Assembly: GCF_017357225.1 (NCBI RefSeq)
Contig: NZ_CP071606.1
Span: 186,001 to 250,000 of the forward strand
Source of the DNA: Rhizobium binae
Lineage (GTDB): Bacteria; Pseudomonadota; Alphaproteobacteria; Rhizobiales; Rhizobiaceae
Direction: 5' to 3'
DNA: 64,000 nucleotides
In this document: positions 27,723 to 35,141 of the stretch, in pieces
Numbering within the stretch: the first letter of the stretch is position 1
Layout: every line of letters begins with the position of its first letter
Notes under the pieces: model-generated
The model's input: only the letters and a program-made list of their open reading frames with translations
What the model was told of the DNA's origin: nothing
The model's database searches: none
Program-made: the position numbers and the translations under genes

Positions 27723-28331
27723 ATGAGCGGAACTGTCCTAGGTCATGACGGACGGCTGCGTTGCCGCTGGTGCGCGGCCGCACCAGAGTTTCTTCATTAC
27801 CATGACGCCGAATGGGGCTTTCCGGTCTCCGACGATTTTCGCCTTTTCGAAAAACTCTGCCTCGAAAGCTTTCAGTCGGGCTTGAGCTGGCGAACTATCC
27901 TTGCCAAGCGCGAGAACTTCAGGTCTGCCTTCTGTGCTTTCGATTTCAACCGTATCGCGCAATTCGATGGTTCCGACGTCGAGCGACTCTTGAAGGACGA
28001 GGGCATCGTCCGCCATCGCGGCAAAATCAATGCTGTCATCAACAACGCGAAACGAGCGCAAGAGCTTGTCAAGGCCGAGGGTTCTCTCGCCACCTACATC
28101 TGGCGCTTCGAGCCGCGACAGGAAGATTGCGCCGAACCGCAGACTGCATCGACTTCCGCAGCTTCAATTTCGCTATCGAAAGATCTGAAAAGGCGCGGTT
28201 GGTCCTTCGTAGGGCCAACCACCGTCTATGCCTTCATGCAGGCGATGGGGCTCATCAATGACCACGCCTCAGGATGCGAGATCAGGGCTTCGGTCGAACA
28301 AGCGAGAGCGGAGTTCCATCGCCCAGCGTAG
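27723..28331 (+). CDS. DNA-3-methyladenine glycosylase I (Tag-like)
   Basis: 202 residues. Removes 3-methyladenine from alkylated DNA. The Tag zinc site is visible as RCRWCAAAPEFLHYHDAEWG near the N-terminus (Cys and His) and NDHASGCE near the C-terminus (His and Cys). FQSGLSWRTIL and WSFVGPTTVYAFMQAMG complete the HhH-type fold. Last gene of the cargo operon. The pairing with an electrophile reductase fits a response to alkylating or electrophilic chemicals (inference). Confidence 0.87.
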   Translation: MSGTVLGHDGRLRCRWCAAAPEFLHYHDAEWGFPVSDDFRLFEKLCLESFQSGLSWRTILAKRENFRSAFCAFDFNRIAQFDGSDVERLLKDEGIVRHRGKINAVINNAKRAQELVKAEGSLATYIWRFEPRQEDCAEPQTASTSAASISLSKDLKRRGWSFVGPTTVYAFMQAMGLINDHASGCEIRASVEQARAEFHRPA

Positions 28332-28410
28332 CCGACGGCAAACCGGTAGCAATTATGCCGACCATCAAGGCGGAGTTGGTGTTTAATTCCAATGCCGTTC
28401 TCATGAGATT

Positions 28411-28441
28411 CGGCATAATCCAGCTTACGGCATAATGCGTT
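28411..28441. repeat. Right 31-bp inverted repeat of the recombinase-trio element
   Basis: Inverted match of 21032-21062 (30 of 31). Holds CGGCATAAT at 28411-28419 and 28428-28436. The inner opposite copy ATTATGCCG is at 28352-28360, again exactly 50 bp away. Confidence 0.88.
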
Positions 28442-28468
28442 TTATGCCGATATCGGCATAAAACGCAT
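28428..28468. repeat. Recombinase core site and 34-bp perfect palindrome at the right end
   Basis: 28428-28449 is a full core-type site: arms CGGCATAA and TTATGCCG around TGCGTT. 28435-28468 is a perfect 34-bp palindrome centred between 28451 and 28452. The last arm CGGCATAA (28454-28461) and AACGCA (28462-28467) abut the resumed ardC sequence. Confidence 0.8.
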
Positions 28469-28765
28469 TGGACGGCGCCAGCCAGCCGCGTCGGCCGGGA
28501 TCTTTCCCGGTATTCGAGAGATAGAAGTGAGCGCGCCCGCGAGGAACTCATTGCCGAGCTTGGCAGCTGCTTCCTCTGCGCCGATCTCGGCATTGCGCCG
28601 GAACTCGAGCCGAGGCCGGATCATGCGTCGTACCTTCAGTCCTGGCTCACCGTTCTTTCGGGCGACAAGCGAGCCATCTTCCAAGCCGCGGCGCATGCCC
28701 AACGTGCCGTTGGCTATCTTCACGATCTTCAGCCGGCGGAGAGCCAAGACCGGCAGGCGGCTTGA
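28469..28765 (+). pseudogene. ardC: ArdC antirestriction protein, 3' part
   Basis: Continues ardC in frame: WTAPASRVGRDLSRYSRD, then REELIAELGSCFLCADLGIA, a hallmark of ArdC C-termini, and LQSWLTVLSGDKRAIFQAAA, stop at 28763-28765. 98 residues that complete the 210 encoded at 20409-21038. It lacks its own start and is not expected to be translated. Confidence 0.88.
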
Positions 28766-28796
28766 AAAGCCGGGTGCCGCTCCCGCTCGCGGATAG

Positions 28797-28973
28797 TCAG
28801 GACCGGCCTCCCCCAACGGCGGTGGCCGGCTCCACCACCGGCTCGGTCCTCACCTGCAGGTCCTCGTCCGCTCTCAAGTCCAACTTGCCCCAGATCGACA
28901 TTTTCTGTGGACCCGTTTTCGGCTTGCGGGACGGCTTGATTTCGACGGTGAACGGTTTTGTCTGTTTGCGCAT
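28797..28973 (-). CDS. Small basic hypothetical protein
   Basis: 58 residues from MRKQTKPFTVEIKPSRK, followed by QKMSIWGKLDLRADEDL. The N-terminal half is strongly basic, and the phrase SIWGKLDL recalls small conserved proteins of rhizobial plasmids, but no function is known to me. The start may be further upstream, since the frame stays open to 29177. It faces ardC tail-to-tail. The 451 bp after it (28974-29424) show no other gene. Confidence 0.4.
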   Translation of the reverse strand: MRKQTKPFTVEIKPSRKPKTGPQKMSIWGKLDLRADEDLQVRTEPVVEPATAVGGGRS

Positions 28974-29424
28974 GGATCTCTTGGCCGGAACGAATCGCGC
29001 TTCAACGATATCCCGTGTATGGATCAAAGCAACTGGCGCGTCTGCGGCGCCGACGTCGAGGCGTCCACGACAAACGATCTGGCAGCCTGGAGCGGCTCGC
29101 CTATGAGCCGTTTGAACTGCGATCGCATGGCGTGTGGGTCGCCATCGCCATGTTCCCGCCCTCATTGTTGCCGGCACTCCCTTCTGCGGGCTCGATGAGG
29201 CATGTCTGACCGGACAGCGGCTTCGCCTCGCTCGTCTTCCCGCAACGGCCTCCAGAACTTTCCCCCTGGCGGCTCCGCCGCCATTCCTCGCGAAACAACA
29301 AAGTTCCTCCGGCCGCCCTCCATTTCATTCCGGACCTTCAGGTGCGGGCCGATCGTCTCCGGTCTTTGCGACAGCCATCGAGGCCGCGAAGGGCGCGGCC
29401 CGAAACAACGAAAGGAACATGACA

Positions 29425-29736
29425 ATGGCTACTATCGGCACCTTCACCTCCACCGAAAACGGCTTCACCGGCTCGATCCGCACCCTCGCCCTCAACGTCA
29501 AGGCTCGCATCGCCCGCATTGAAAATCCCTCCGACAAAGGCCCGCACTTCCGCATCTACGCGGGTGCCGTTGAACTGGGCGCCGCCTGGCAGAAGCGCTC
29601 CAACGAGAGCGACCGCGACTACCTCTCGGTCAAGCTCGACGATCCGAGCTTCCCGGCGCCGATCTACGCGACGCTGACGGAAGTCGAAGGCGAAGACGGC
29701 TTCCAGTTGATCTGGTCCCGCCCGAACCGGGACTGA
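29425..29736 (+). CDS. DUF736 family protein
   Basis: 103 residues, [20 protein letters not shown] at the start and [19 protein letters not shown] in the middle, the signature of DUF736. The family is very common next to antirestriction and conjugation genes on alphaproteobacterial plasmids; function unknown. The second of two close ATGs (29425) is preferred because AAAGGA ends 8 bp before it. Confidence 0.85.
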   Translation: MATIGTFTSTENGFTGSIRTLALNVKARIARIENPSDKGPHFRIYAGAVELGAAWQKRSNESDRDYLSVKLDDPSFPAPIYATLTEVEGEDGFQLIWSRPNRD

Positions 29737-29879
29737 GGTCCCCGAGGCTCCGCCAGCCGGGCGGGGCCTCTTCCGCCAACTCGAAAGATCAGTTCGGCCG
29801 CGGTGGGCAGCGCGAGAGAAGGCCATGCGAACTTGGTATTCCTGAGCCGCGTGTAGAAGGTGTAAACCGTCTCGGCGCC

Positions 29880-30093
29880 GATGTTCATCGCGGTCCAGAT
29901 CATCCCAAAATTTCCGTCGTGTCGTGTCAACCACGCGCGGCGGTGGATATGTCGTGCCGACGGGATCGAGGAAGTCCTCGGCGTGCCTTTCACCACAATA
30001 GCCGGCAGCAAGTTCCGCCGTCATGCGGGGCGGCAAATGCCGGCGGGGATTAGGGAGTGGCGACGAGCCGTCATCTACCCGTCCTCCTTTCAT
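29880..30093 (-). pseudogene. Possible excisionase-like DNA-binding protein remnant
   Basis: Minus-strand reading gives PNPRRHLPPRMTAELAAGYC, then FLDPVGTTYPPPRVVDTTRR and FWDDLDRD, a layout like small helix-turn-helix excisionase-type proteins of rhizobial plasmids. Beyond DDLDRD the frame reads on without further similarity. Tentative. The rest of 29737-30179 shows nothing I can support. Confidence 0.28.
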
Positions 30094-30179
30094 AGGATGA
30101 GAGAGCGGAGACCGCTTCCGGTGATTCCACTACCAAGGTCACCGATTGAACCATCTTCAGCCATAAGCAGTTTATTTGT

Positions 30180-30367
30180 ATGACCAAAGAGGAATTCTGC
30201 GAACGGTTCTGTCAACGCGTAACGTTCCATTGCCGCACCGGCCGAAAACCTTTGGACTGGATCCCAAGGCGTACTGCGATAGGATTGCTCCAATCTATTG
30301 GCGCGAGTTGGGAAAGGAATTGAGCCCCGAGGAATGCGCCGATCAGGACGCTGCTTACTGGCCCTGA
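30180..30367 (+). pseudogene. Small conserved rhizobial hypothetical gene, two frameshifts
   Basis: Starts MTKEEFCERFCQRVT. One extra base near 30222 moves to SIAAPAE, and another near 30241 moves to FGLDPKAYCDRIAPIYWREL ending SPEECADQDAAYWP-stop. The SPEECAD-x-D-x-x-YW ending is typical of short rhizobial proteins of unknown function. The two +1 shifts make a hybrid that should not be translated as one product. Confidence 0.5.
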
Positions 30368-30572
30368 CAAGGCCCTCAAACGGACGTGATCCTCACGCTA
30401 TTTGCCTCGCTCTCTGGAACATCATCGGCTGCTGGTCGCGCGGGATGCGGTGCTGGCCGCGGGCCATCGGGTGCTTGGGGAATTTGTACTTCGTCAGGCC
30501 GAAGCAGACGAGGTCGACGATCATGGCGCAGCAGGACCTTGCTGTTGCGCAGGCGCATAGGACCATGACGCC

Positions 30573-30767
30573 ATGATGAGAGCGAAGATCATGTATCGTC
30601 ACCTCAAAGTCGCCGAAAAGCTCTCCGTTCTCGATCGGGAGCGCGCAGCCCTCGATCGCGCCAACGCGCGGGTGACCCGCTGCGCCAACCATATCGACGA
30701 TTTCAACGCCCGCCAGGCCGGCGCTCAATCCACCCCGAACTTCGATGGGAAAAATAATGCCAGATGA
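30573..30767 (+). CDS. Small hypothetical coiled-coil protein
   Basis: 64 residues, charged and helical (VAEKLSVLDRERAALDRANA). No family recognised. Its end overlaps the start of the next gene, suggesting a two-gene unit. Weak call. 30368-30572 has no gene. Confidence 0.4.
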   Translation: MMRAKIMYRHLKVAEKLSVLDRERAALDRANARVTRCANHIDDFNARQAGAQSTPNFDGKNNAR

Positions 30768-31089
30768 TATCCGTTGGTTGATCGGGGCCATGATCACCGT
30801 GTCCACGTTTGTCAGAGGGCTCGTTTTTGCCGCCTTCAACAACATCAAGATGCGGATGAACGCGGTGGATGAGCGACTATCCGGAAAGATCGAAGCGGGC
30901 GACGACGTTTTGCATGACCGGCTGAACAGGATCCGCGACGAGTACGCCCGCCGCTCTGATCTCGACGGCCATATCCATCGGCTGGAATCGAGCATCAAGG
31001 ATCTTCGCGAAGAGCACCGGGAGACGTCGAAGGAAACCACCCGACGGCTCGATGCCATCATTGCGTCACTGGCGAAAAACAACGCCTGA
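30757..31089 (+). CDS. Membrane-anchored coiled-coil protein, phage/plasmid type
   Basis: 110 residues: one N-terminal membrane segment (WLIGAMITVSTFVRGLVFAA), then a long charged coiled coil (RIRDEYARRSDLDGHIHRLE, SSIKDLREEHRETSKETTRR). Size and layout resemble accessory lysis or holin-neighbour proteins in rhizobial prophages, but no lysis gene is nearby. Start at 30757 (MPDDIRW) is preferred because GGGA precedes it; an in-frame ATG at 30745 is an alternative. Confidence 0.5.
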   Translation: MPDDIRWLIGAMITVSTFVRGLVFAAFNNIKMRMNAVDERLSGKIEAGDDVLHDRLNRIRDEYARRSDLDGHIHRLESSIKDLREEHRETSKETTRRLDAIIASLAKNNA

Positions 31090-31133
31090 GTGTCGGGCCG
31101 CGCATCGCTGTGGGCGAACGGGGTTCAAGCTGG

Positions 31134-31778
31134 TCAATGAACCGCGATCGGACTGGGAGAGGTGAGATCGATGCAGATGGCCGGCGGAGCCTCCAGATCA
31201 AGGGCCCAACAGGGTGGGACTGTCGGTTTCATTGCGTGGGCTCTGTCATAATCCATAATTTGGACAGCCACTGGAAATAGCAGCTCTCCTGCACCCTGAT
31301 CGTAGTGCATGACGGTCTGTATGAATTTCACTGAGGCCTTCGATATCCAGATTTTCATCGCCGCACTCCGTTTGTTTCGGTGCCAGTTTGCGGAATAGTG
31401 AAATGCAGGACCATCTTCGGTTTGCGAGTCGCCGAGCTCTTTACAAGATGTGAAGACTGGCAGTCCCGAATTTGCATCAAGTGGGGTACGAATAGGCAGC
31501 CGCCTTTCTTCACCCCAGCCGCCATTTTCGATTCTGTAATAGACGAAATTGTCAATCGCGCGCACCTCCATGTAAGGCCTGAGGTGACCATCTTTTTGCA
31601 ACTCGGATATCGTATAGCGCCCGCTGTTATGCATGTTTTCGTATGCACGGTTGACGGTATAGCAGGATTTATCCTCCCCATTGAATGTCTCATGAAGAGA
31701 GCGACTATCTTCCGCGCCGTGAGCGGTTGCGATTTTGATCAGAAATAAACAAAAAGCGGCTGCAGCAATAATACGCAT
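31134..31778 (-). CDS. Secreted hypothetical protein
   Basis: 214 residues with a clear Sec signal peptide (MRIIAAAAFCLFLIKIATAHGA). The mature part has four Cys (DKSCYTV, FTSCKEL, PPCWALD, AICIDL) that could form disulfides in the periplasm. No known domain recognised. A longer in-frame start at 31823 would mask the signal peptide, so 31778 is chosen. Confidence 0.6.
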   Translation of the reverse strand: MRIIAAAAFCLFLIKIATAHGAEDSRSLHETFNGEDKSCYTVNRAYENMHNSGRYTISELQKDGHLRPYMEVRAIDNFVYYRIENGGWGEERRLPIRTPLDANSGLPVFTSCKELGDSQTEDGPAFHYSANWHRNKRSAAMKIWISKASVKFIQTVMHYDQGAGELLFPVAVQIMDYDRAHAMKPTVPPCWALDLEAPPAICIDLTSPSPIAVH

Positions 31779-31974
31779 GGAAACCTGCGAATGAAATGAC
31801 GGGTAGAGTCCCAATGATCTCACTTACCCGGAGCATTGATGTCTGCGCAATTTCATACCTTGGCGACGTCGACGTTAACCGCAAAATAGTTTCTACCACC
31901 AGGGTAAGGTGGTATGTTCATGACGCGCCACTGAAGACGGCTAACGCCTTACCAGAGTCGCTAAGGGACTGAAG

Positions 31975-32304
31975 ATGCGAAGATACGTGTTTAGTTTTCT
32001 AAGAATTTTAGTGATAAACGAAGAGAAATATGGCCTTTATGCTATAATAACAGGGCTTTTAATTTCCGTCCTTGCCTGGATTCCCCTTGTTGTCTTGGCG
32101 ACCACTTTGTCATCTGAGTTATCGATCGGGCCAGGGCTCGCGATGTTGGGTGTCATTTTTATATTTTCGCCTGTCGTTATTTTGTTTTACGCTTCATTTG
32201 CTTTGTTATCTGATGAGGTTTCTGGATATTTAACGGGGCGAACGCTGATTGGAAAAGCACCTGGTTCTCTTAAGCGCAAAATTCGGCAGATGGCGGGGAT
32301 CTAG
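31975..32304 (+). CDS. Hypothetical membrane protein with two TM segments
   Basis: 109 residues: TM segments at about 20-43 (LYAIITGLLISVLAWIPLVV) and 52-76 (GPGLAMLGVIFIFSPVVILF), with a basic C-terminus. AT-richer than the surroundings, which suggests recent acquisition. No family recognised. Confidence 0.5.
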   Translation: MRRYVFSFLRILVINEEKYGLYAIITGLLISVLAWIPLVVLATTLSSELSIGPGLAMLGVIFIFSPVVILFYASFALLSDEVSGYLTGRTLIGKAPGSLKRKIRQMAGI

Positions 32305-32495
32305 AAGACATGGGAACTAAAGCGGACGACACCGCGTAGCGCAGCGCCATCTTTATGTTTCGGTCCGTGAGAAACATCGAAAGCGTCGGGCCGTGCGGAG
32401 CGTCGCTTGGGAGCGGACCGGTAAATTGACTCCGCACGACCCAACAGTGGATCGTAAGAGGAAGGCATTACGCGAACTGGAAACTAACTGGCTTT

Positions 32496-32520
32496 CTCCC
32501 GCGATCCGGTGAGTTAACCT
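32496..32520. repeat. 25-bp dispersed repeat, copy 1
   Basis: Begins CTCCCGCGATCCGGTGAG and matches 33871-33895 in 24 of 25 bases (T versus C at position 19). Both copies are followed within 60-90 bp by an A-run plus GC hairpin. Part of the 695-bp gene-free stretch 32305-32999. Confidence 0.55.
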
Positions 32521-32555
32521 CATTGTCCCAATGTGGTTCCGGTACGATGCCGGAC

Positions 32556-32587
32556 AAAAAAGCCCCGCCGAAGCGGGGCGAGTTTTG
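32556..32587 (+). terminator. GC hairpin with flanking A/T runs (copy 1)
   Basis: GCCCCGC (32562-32568) pairs with GCGGGGC (32573-32579) around CGAA, with six A's before and GAGTTTT after. Intrinsic-terminator shape readable on either strand. Confidence 0.5.
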
Positions 32588-32671
32588 ACAACAAAGAGGG
32601 ACTGACCAAGTTCCACTACGGCGTTGGACATAGTTTAACCCAGCTTGGCAAACAAAGGTGTTATTTACTTT

Positions 32672-32723
32672 GCCAGGGAGGTTCTGACTGGATACAAAGC
32701 AACATTGCTAAAACCTCCCTGGC
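32672..32723. repeat. 12-bp perfect inverted repeat with nested hairpin
   Basis: GCCAGGGAGGTT (32672-32683) and AACCTCCCTGGC (32712-32723) flank 28 bp that contain the small palindrome AGCAA-CA-TTGCT (32698-32709). No coding function visible. Confidence 0.55.
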
Positions 32724-32839
32724 GTCCTCTCGACAAGGATGAAGAAAATCTAGCTTGAATATTACCGAGAAAAAGACGGACTAAAGTCGGGGCTGTCGGG
32801 CGCCGTTGTTTGTGGTGCGGTTCGAGTAGATGCCAGACA

Positions 32840-32867
32840 AAAAATCCCCGCATTCTCGCGGGGTGAG
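32840..32867 (+). terminator. GC hairpin after an A-run (copy 2)
   Basis: CCCCGC (32846-32851) and GCGGGG (32858-32863), preceded by GCCAGACAAAAAAT, the same lead-in as copy 1 at 32550. Confidence 0.4.
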
Positions 32868-32999
32868 CACCATGGGGTTATTTTGTAGGCATTGCGCACT
32901 TAGGCGCTGCACAACAATGTTGCTCGAAATTCTCTTTAAGGACAATAAGTAGTACTTTATCATTTAGGCTTACCGAGCAGCTGTAAGGCCATCTCCGAG

Positions 33000-33317
33000 T
33001 TACGATTTCGATTTGCGCCAGCCGGCGGCCCAAGCTTCAAATTCGGAGCAGAACCACCGTTCTCCATATTGGGGGTTAATCTTCGTCTGCTCGTAGTATT
33101 TCTGCCCCGGCACGTGGAAGATGCGCTCGCCCGTGTCGATCGAGATGTTGCCCTTGATCCTGCATGATAGTCCAGAGCCGCCAGAAGCGCCCCATGAGGC
33201 CAGCATGTCGCTCGCGGTCCAGCCGCCGGCTGCACCAAACGCGACCGCGCCGATGACCAAACCCGGCGCCCTTAGCAGCAAGGATTTCTTCTGCGGAACG
33301 CGATAACCCTGACGCAT
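33000..33317 (-). CDS. Small exported or membrane protein with ExoI/thermonuclease-type C-terminal motif
   Basis: 105 residues: an N-terminal hydrophobic anchor (APGLVIGAVAFGAAGGW), then a compact C-terminal module CRIKGNISIDTGERIFHVPG, then YGERWFCSEFEAWAAGWRKS. That module is well known at the end of rhizobial ExoI/thermonuclease-family proteins, here without the nuclease domain. Function unknown. Confidence 0.65.
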   Translation of the reverse strand: MRQGYRVPQKKSLLLRAPGLVIGAVAFGAAGGWTASDMLASWGASGGSGLSCRIKGNISIDTGERIFHVPGQKYYEQTKINPQYGERWFCSEFEAWAAGWRKSKS

Positions 33318-33476
33318 GCCCCATCTCCGCCATTTCGCGCGATGATTGTAACAGCGCTAGGCTACGCCGAATATTTATCCAAAAGGCTTATCTGAGACGG
33401 CCCCGGAGGACGCTCGCGGGCGCCGACCGCAGAGGCGGAAATCAGCGTGGGCGCGGAAAAGCCGCTGGCCGTTGGA

Positions 33477-33716
33477 TCAGCCGGCCTTGGCGGGCGGAGT
33501 GAGCCAGCCGTCGCGCGGCAGTTCCGGCCGTTGCGGCTTCGGGCGGAACTTCACCAGCACTTCACGTCCGTCGACGGAGGCCTGCGTGCGTTCCAGCGCG
33601 TCCCGCTCGGCGACTGCCTGGCGCCAATGTTCGCTGTCCCGGCCGTCAGGGCGGCCCTGTTCTTCCCAGATCGCATAGGCCCGTTTGCTGATCCACTCAT
33701 GGCGTCTGTCGCTCAT
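33477..33716 (-). CDS. DUF2934 family protein
   Basis: 79 residues from MSDRRHEWISKRAYAIWEEQ, then GRPDGRDSEHWRQA, the DUF2934 signature. Common in Rhizobiales, often on plasmids; function unknown. The start at 33716 is preferred to an upstream in-frame ATG at 33752. Confidence 0.75.
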   Translation of the reverse strand: MSDRRHEWISKRAYAIWEEQGRPDGRDSEHWRQAVAERDALERTQASVDGREVLVKFRPKPQRPELPRDGWLTPPAKAG

Positions 33717-33870
33717 ATATCGATTCCGTTCGTGAAAGGCGTTATTCGGCAATTCTGTCTGGCAGAACAGGCGCGCGGCGCTTGGCTGCCATCAGCAAAA
33801 TCGAGTTCGATCGAGGAAGGCCCGAAACGGGTGAACAGGCTCTCGGCCTGGTCGCTGCGCAGTGACCCTC

Positions 33871-33895
33871 CTCCCGCGATCCGGTGAGCTAACCT
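33871..33895. repeat. 25-bp dispersed repeat, copy 2
   Basis: See 32496-32520. Lies in the gene-free stretch 33717-34232, which otherwise holds only the two GC hairpins listed. Confidence 0.55.
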
Positions 33896-33954
33896 GGTTC
33901 TGTCGCGGCAGTTCCTGTACGGCGGCGGACCAAGAAAAGCTCCGCAGCCTAGCG

Positions 33955-33986
33955 AAAAAAAAGCCCCGCATTATAGCGGGGCGTGT
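33955..33986 (+). terminator. GC hairpin after an A-run (copy 3)
   Basis: GCCCCGC (33963-33969) and GCGGGGC (33976-33982) around ATTATA, preceded by eight A's. Confidence 0.45.
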
Positions 33987-34096
33987 AGGAAGCGGACGTG
34001 CCAAATGACGCATGGCGCGTCCGCGCGCAAAGAAAGGAAAGTTCCAGTCATCGAACAATGTGAGACATCGAAAGTTCCCGGTTTCACTTCGCACGT

Positions 34097-34122
34097 AAAA
34101 AAAAGCCCGCGCAAGCGGGGGC
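34097..34122 (+). terminator. GC hairpin after an A-run (copy 4)
   Basis: CCCGC / GCGGG stem around GCAA, preceded by eight A's; the weakest of the four similar structures. Confidence 0.35.
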
Positions 34123-34232
34123 CAAAGAAGCAGGGTCTAGCACTGGGGGACAAACAACCCCATTAGCATGACATCGGTTTCAACAGGGTCAACTAGCCAG
34201 AACTCGCTAATCTTGTTGGGTACCCAGTGGCC

Positions 34233-34607
34233 TTACTCGCACCAGTCGTTCCGCTGTTGCGGGTGCCATGTCCGGGCGAAGCCTTCCCTGAGCAGCTTCT
34301 TCCCGATCTCTTCCCCATTCGTCAGTTAGACGTTAACGAGCGGCCGGTGAGATGGCGTCCTGTCCACCGCGCCGCTGAACACGACGCGCAATCCCTTTTC
34401 AGCCAAAAGCTCTTTCAGCCTGCCCTTGGCGATTAGCGCCAGCTTCCGTTCCTTGAGGCACTTCGCGTGGCTCCCGATCTCCGGCGTGTCGATGCCCGAG
34501 ACGAACGGGACACCTTCCCCCAGCAGTCGCATGTTCTGTCCATCGCATTTGACGGTATCGCCGTCGACCGCCGTCAGCGAGGCGCAGAGGATCAGCCCAG
34601 CGATCAT
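34233..34607 (-). pseudogene. Thermonuclease (SNase)-family gene with in-frame stop
   Basis: From MIAGLILCASLTAVDGDTVK the SNase active-site region is readable: DGDTV, the Arg of QNMRLLG and the Glu of DTPEIG. A TAA at 34326-34328 follows HRPLVNV. The same frame then continues LTNGEEIGKKLLREGFARTW and ends NDWCE-stop at 34233, exactly the expected C-terminus. One base change (for example CAA to TAA) explains it. The 93-residue product would lack the last beta strand. Confidence 0.75.
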
Positions 34608-34651
34608 TTCGAATTGCTCCGGTACTGACAGATGCCGGTGAGACGACGGCT

Positions 34652-35080
34652 GATTGCATTCGCCGTTTCCGCCAACAGCACAGCTTGCCTGTCCTGAACG
34701 CCCTAAAGGCGTGGCTCGACGCCATCGCGCCGAAGGTCGTGCCGGATACCAAGCTCGGCGACGCCGTCTCCTACACCCTGAACCAATGGAATTACCTGAC
34801 ACGCTACACCAGCGACGGCAGGATCCCGATCGATAACAACATTCTGGGACGCGAAATCAGAGTTTTTGCCACCGGAAGAAAATCGTGGCTGTTCAGCGAC
34901 ACCGCCGACGGAGCCAAGGCCAGCGCAGTGGTCTACAGTTTGATGCTGACTTGCCGCGTCTGTGGCGTCGACCCACTCGCCTGGCTGCGCTACGTGCTCA
35001 CTGAGTTGCCGCAGCGGGACGAAAGGGCCGACATCGTCGACCTGCTGCCGTTCAACTTCGCCAGAACCGAAGCCGCCTGA
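34652..35080 (+). pseudogene. IS66-family transposase (TnpC), C-terminal fragment
   Basis: Frame starting abruptly at DCIRRFRQQHSLPVLNALKA, then YTLNQWNYLTRYTSDGRIPI, DNNILGREIRVFATGRKSWL and a normal C-terminus LLPFNFARTEAA. These are the last 140 or so residues of an IS66 transposase; the rest is missing upstream. An intact TnpC is near 500 residues. Confidence 0.82.
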
Positions 35081-35141
35081 CACAATACGGTTCCAAACGT
35101 TGATCCGATGCCAATCAACGGGTTGGCGTCAACGTGCAGCG

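Larger units (their letters stand above)
21039..28468. mobile_element. Tyrosine-recombinase-trio (RIT-like) element with cargo, inserted in ardC
   Basis: About 7430 bp between two directly repeated AACGCAT copies (21032-21038, 28462-28468). Contents: three overlapping tyrosine recombinases (minus strand), then OYE, an IS256-family insertion, TetR, YciI-like and DNA glycosylase genes (plus strand). Ends carry 31-bp inverted repeats with core-type motifs. RIT elements are known as three adjacent recombinases flanked by inverted repeats. The cargo genes are additional. Ends are judged from the exact in-frame rejoining of ardC. Confidence 0.82.

Noticed and set aside
30393..31082. 229-codon minus-strand open frame
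   Set aside because: Ser/Arg-rich with no motif; lies opposite the two small plus-strand genes, one of which has a plausible membrane anchor and coiled coil.
32305..34232. CRISPR array in the repeat-containing gene-free DNA
   Set aside because: Repeats are few, unevenly spaced and of different kinds; no regular repeat-spacer pattern and no cas gene.
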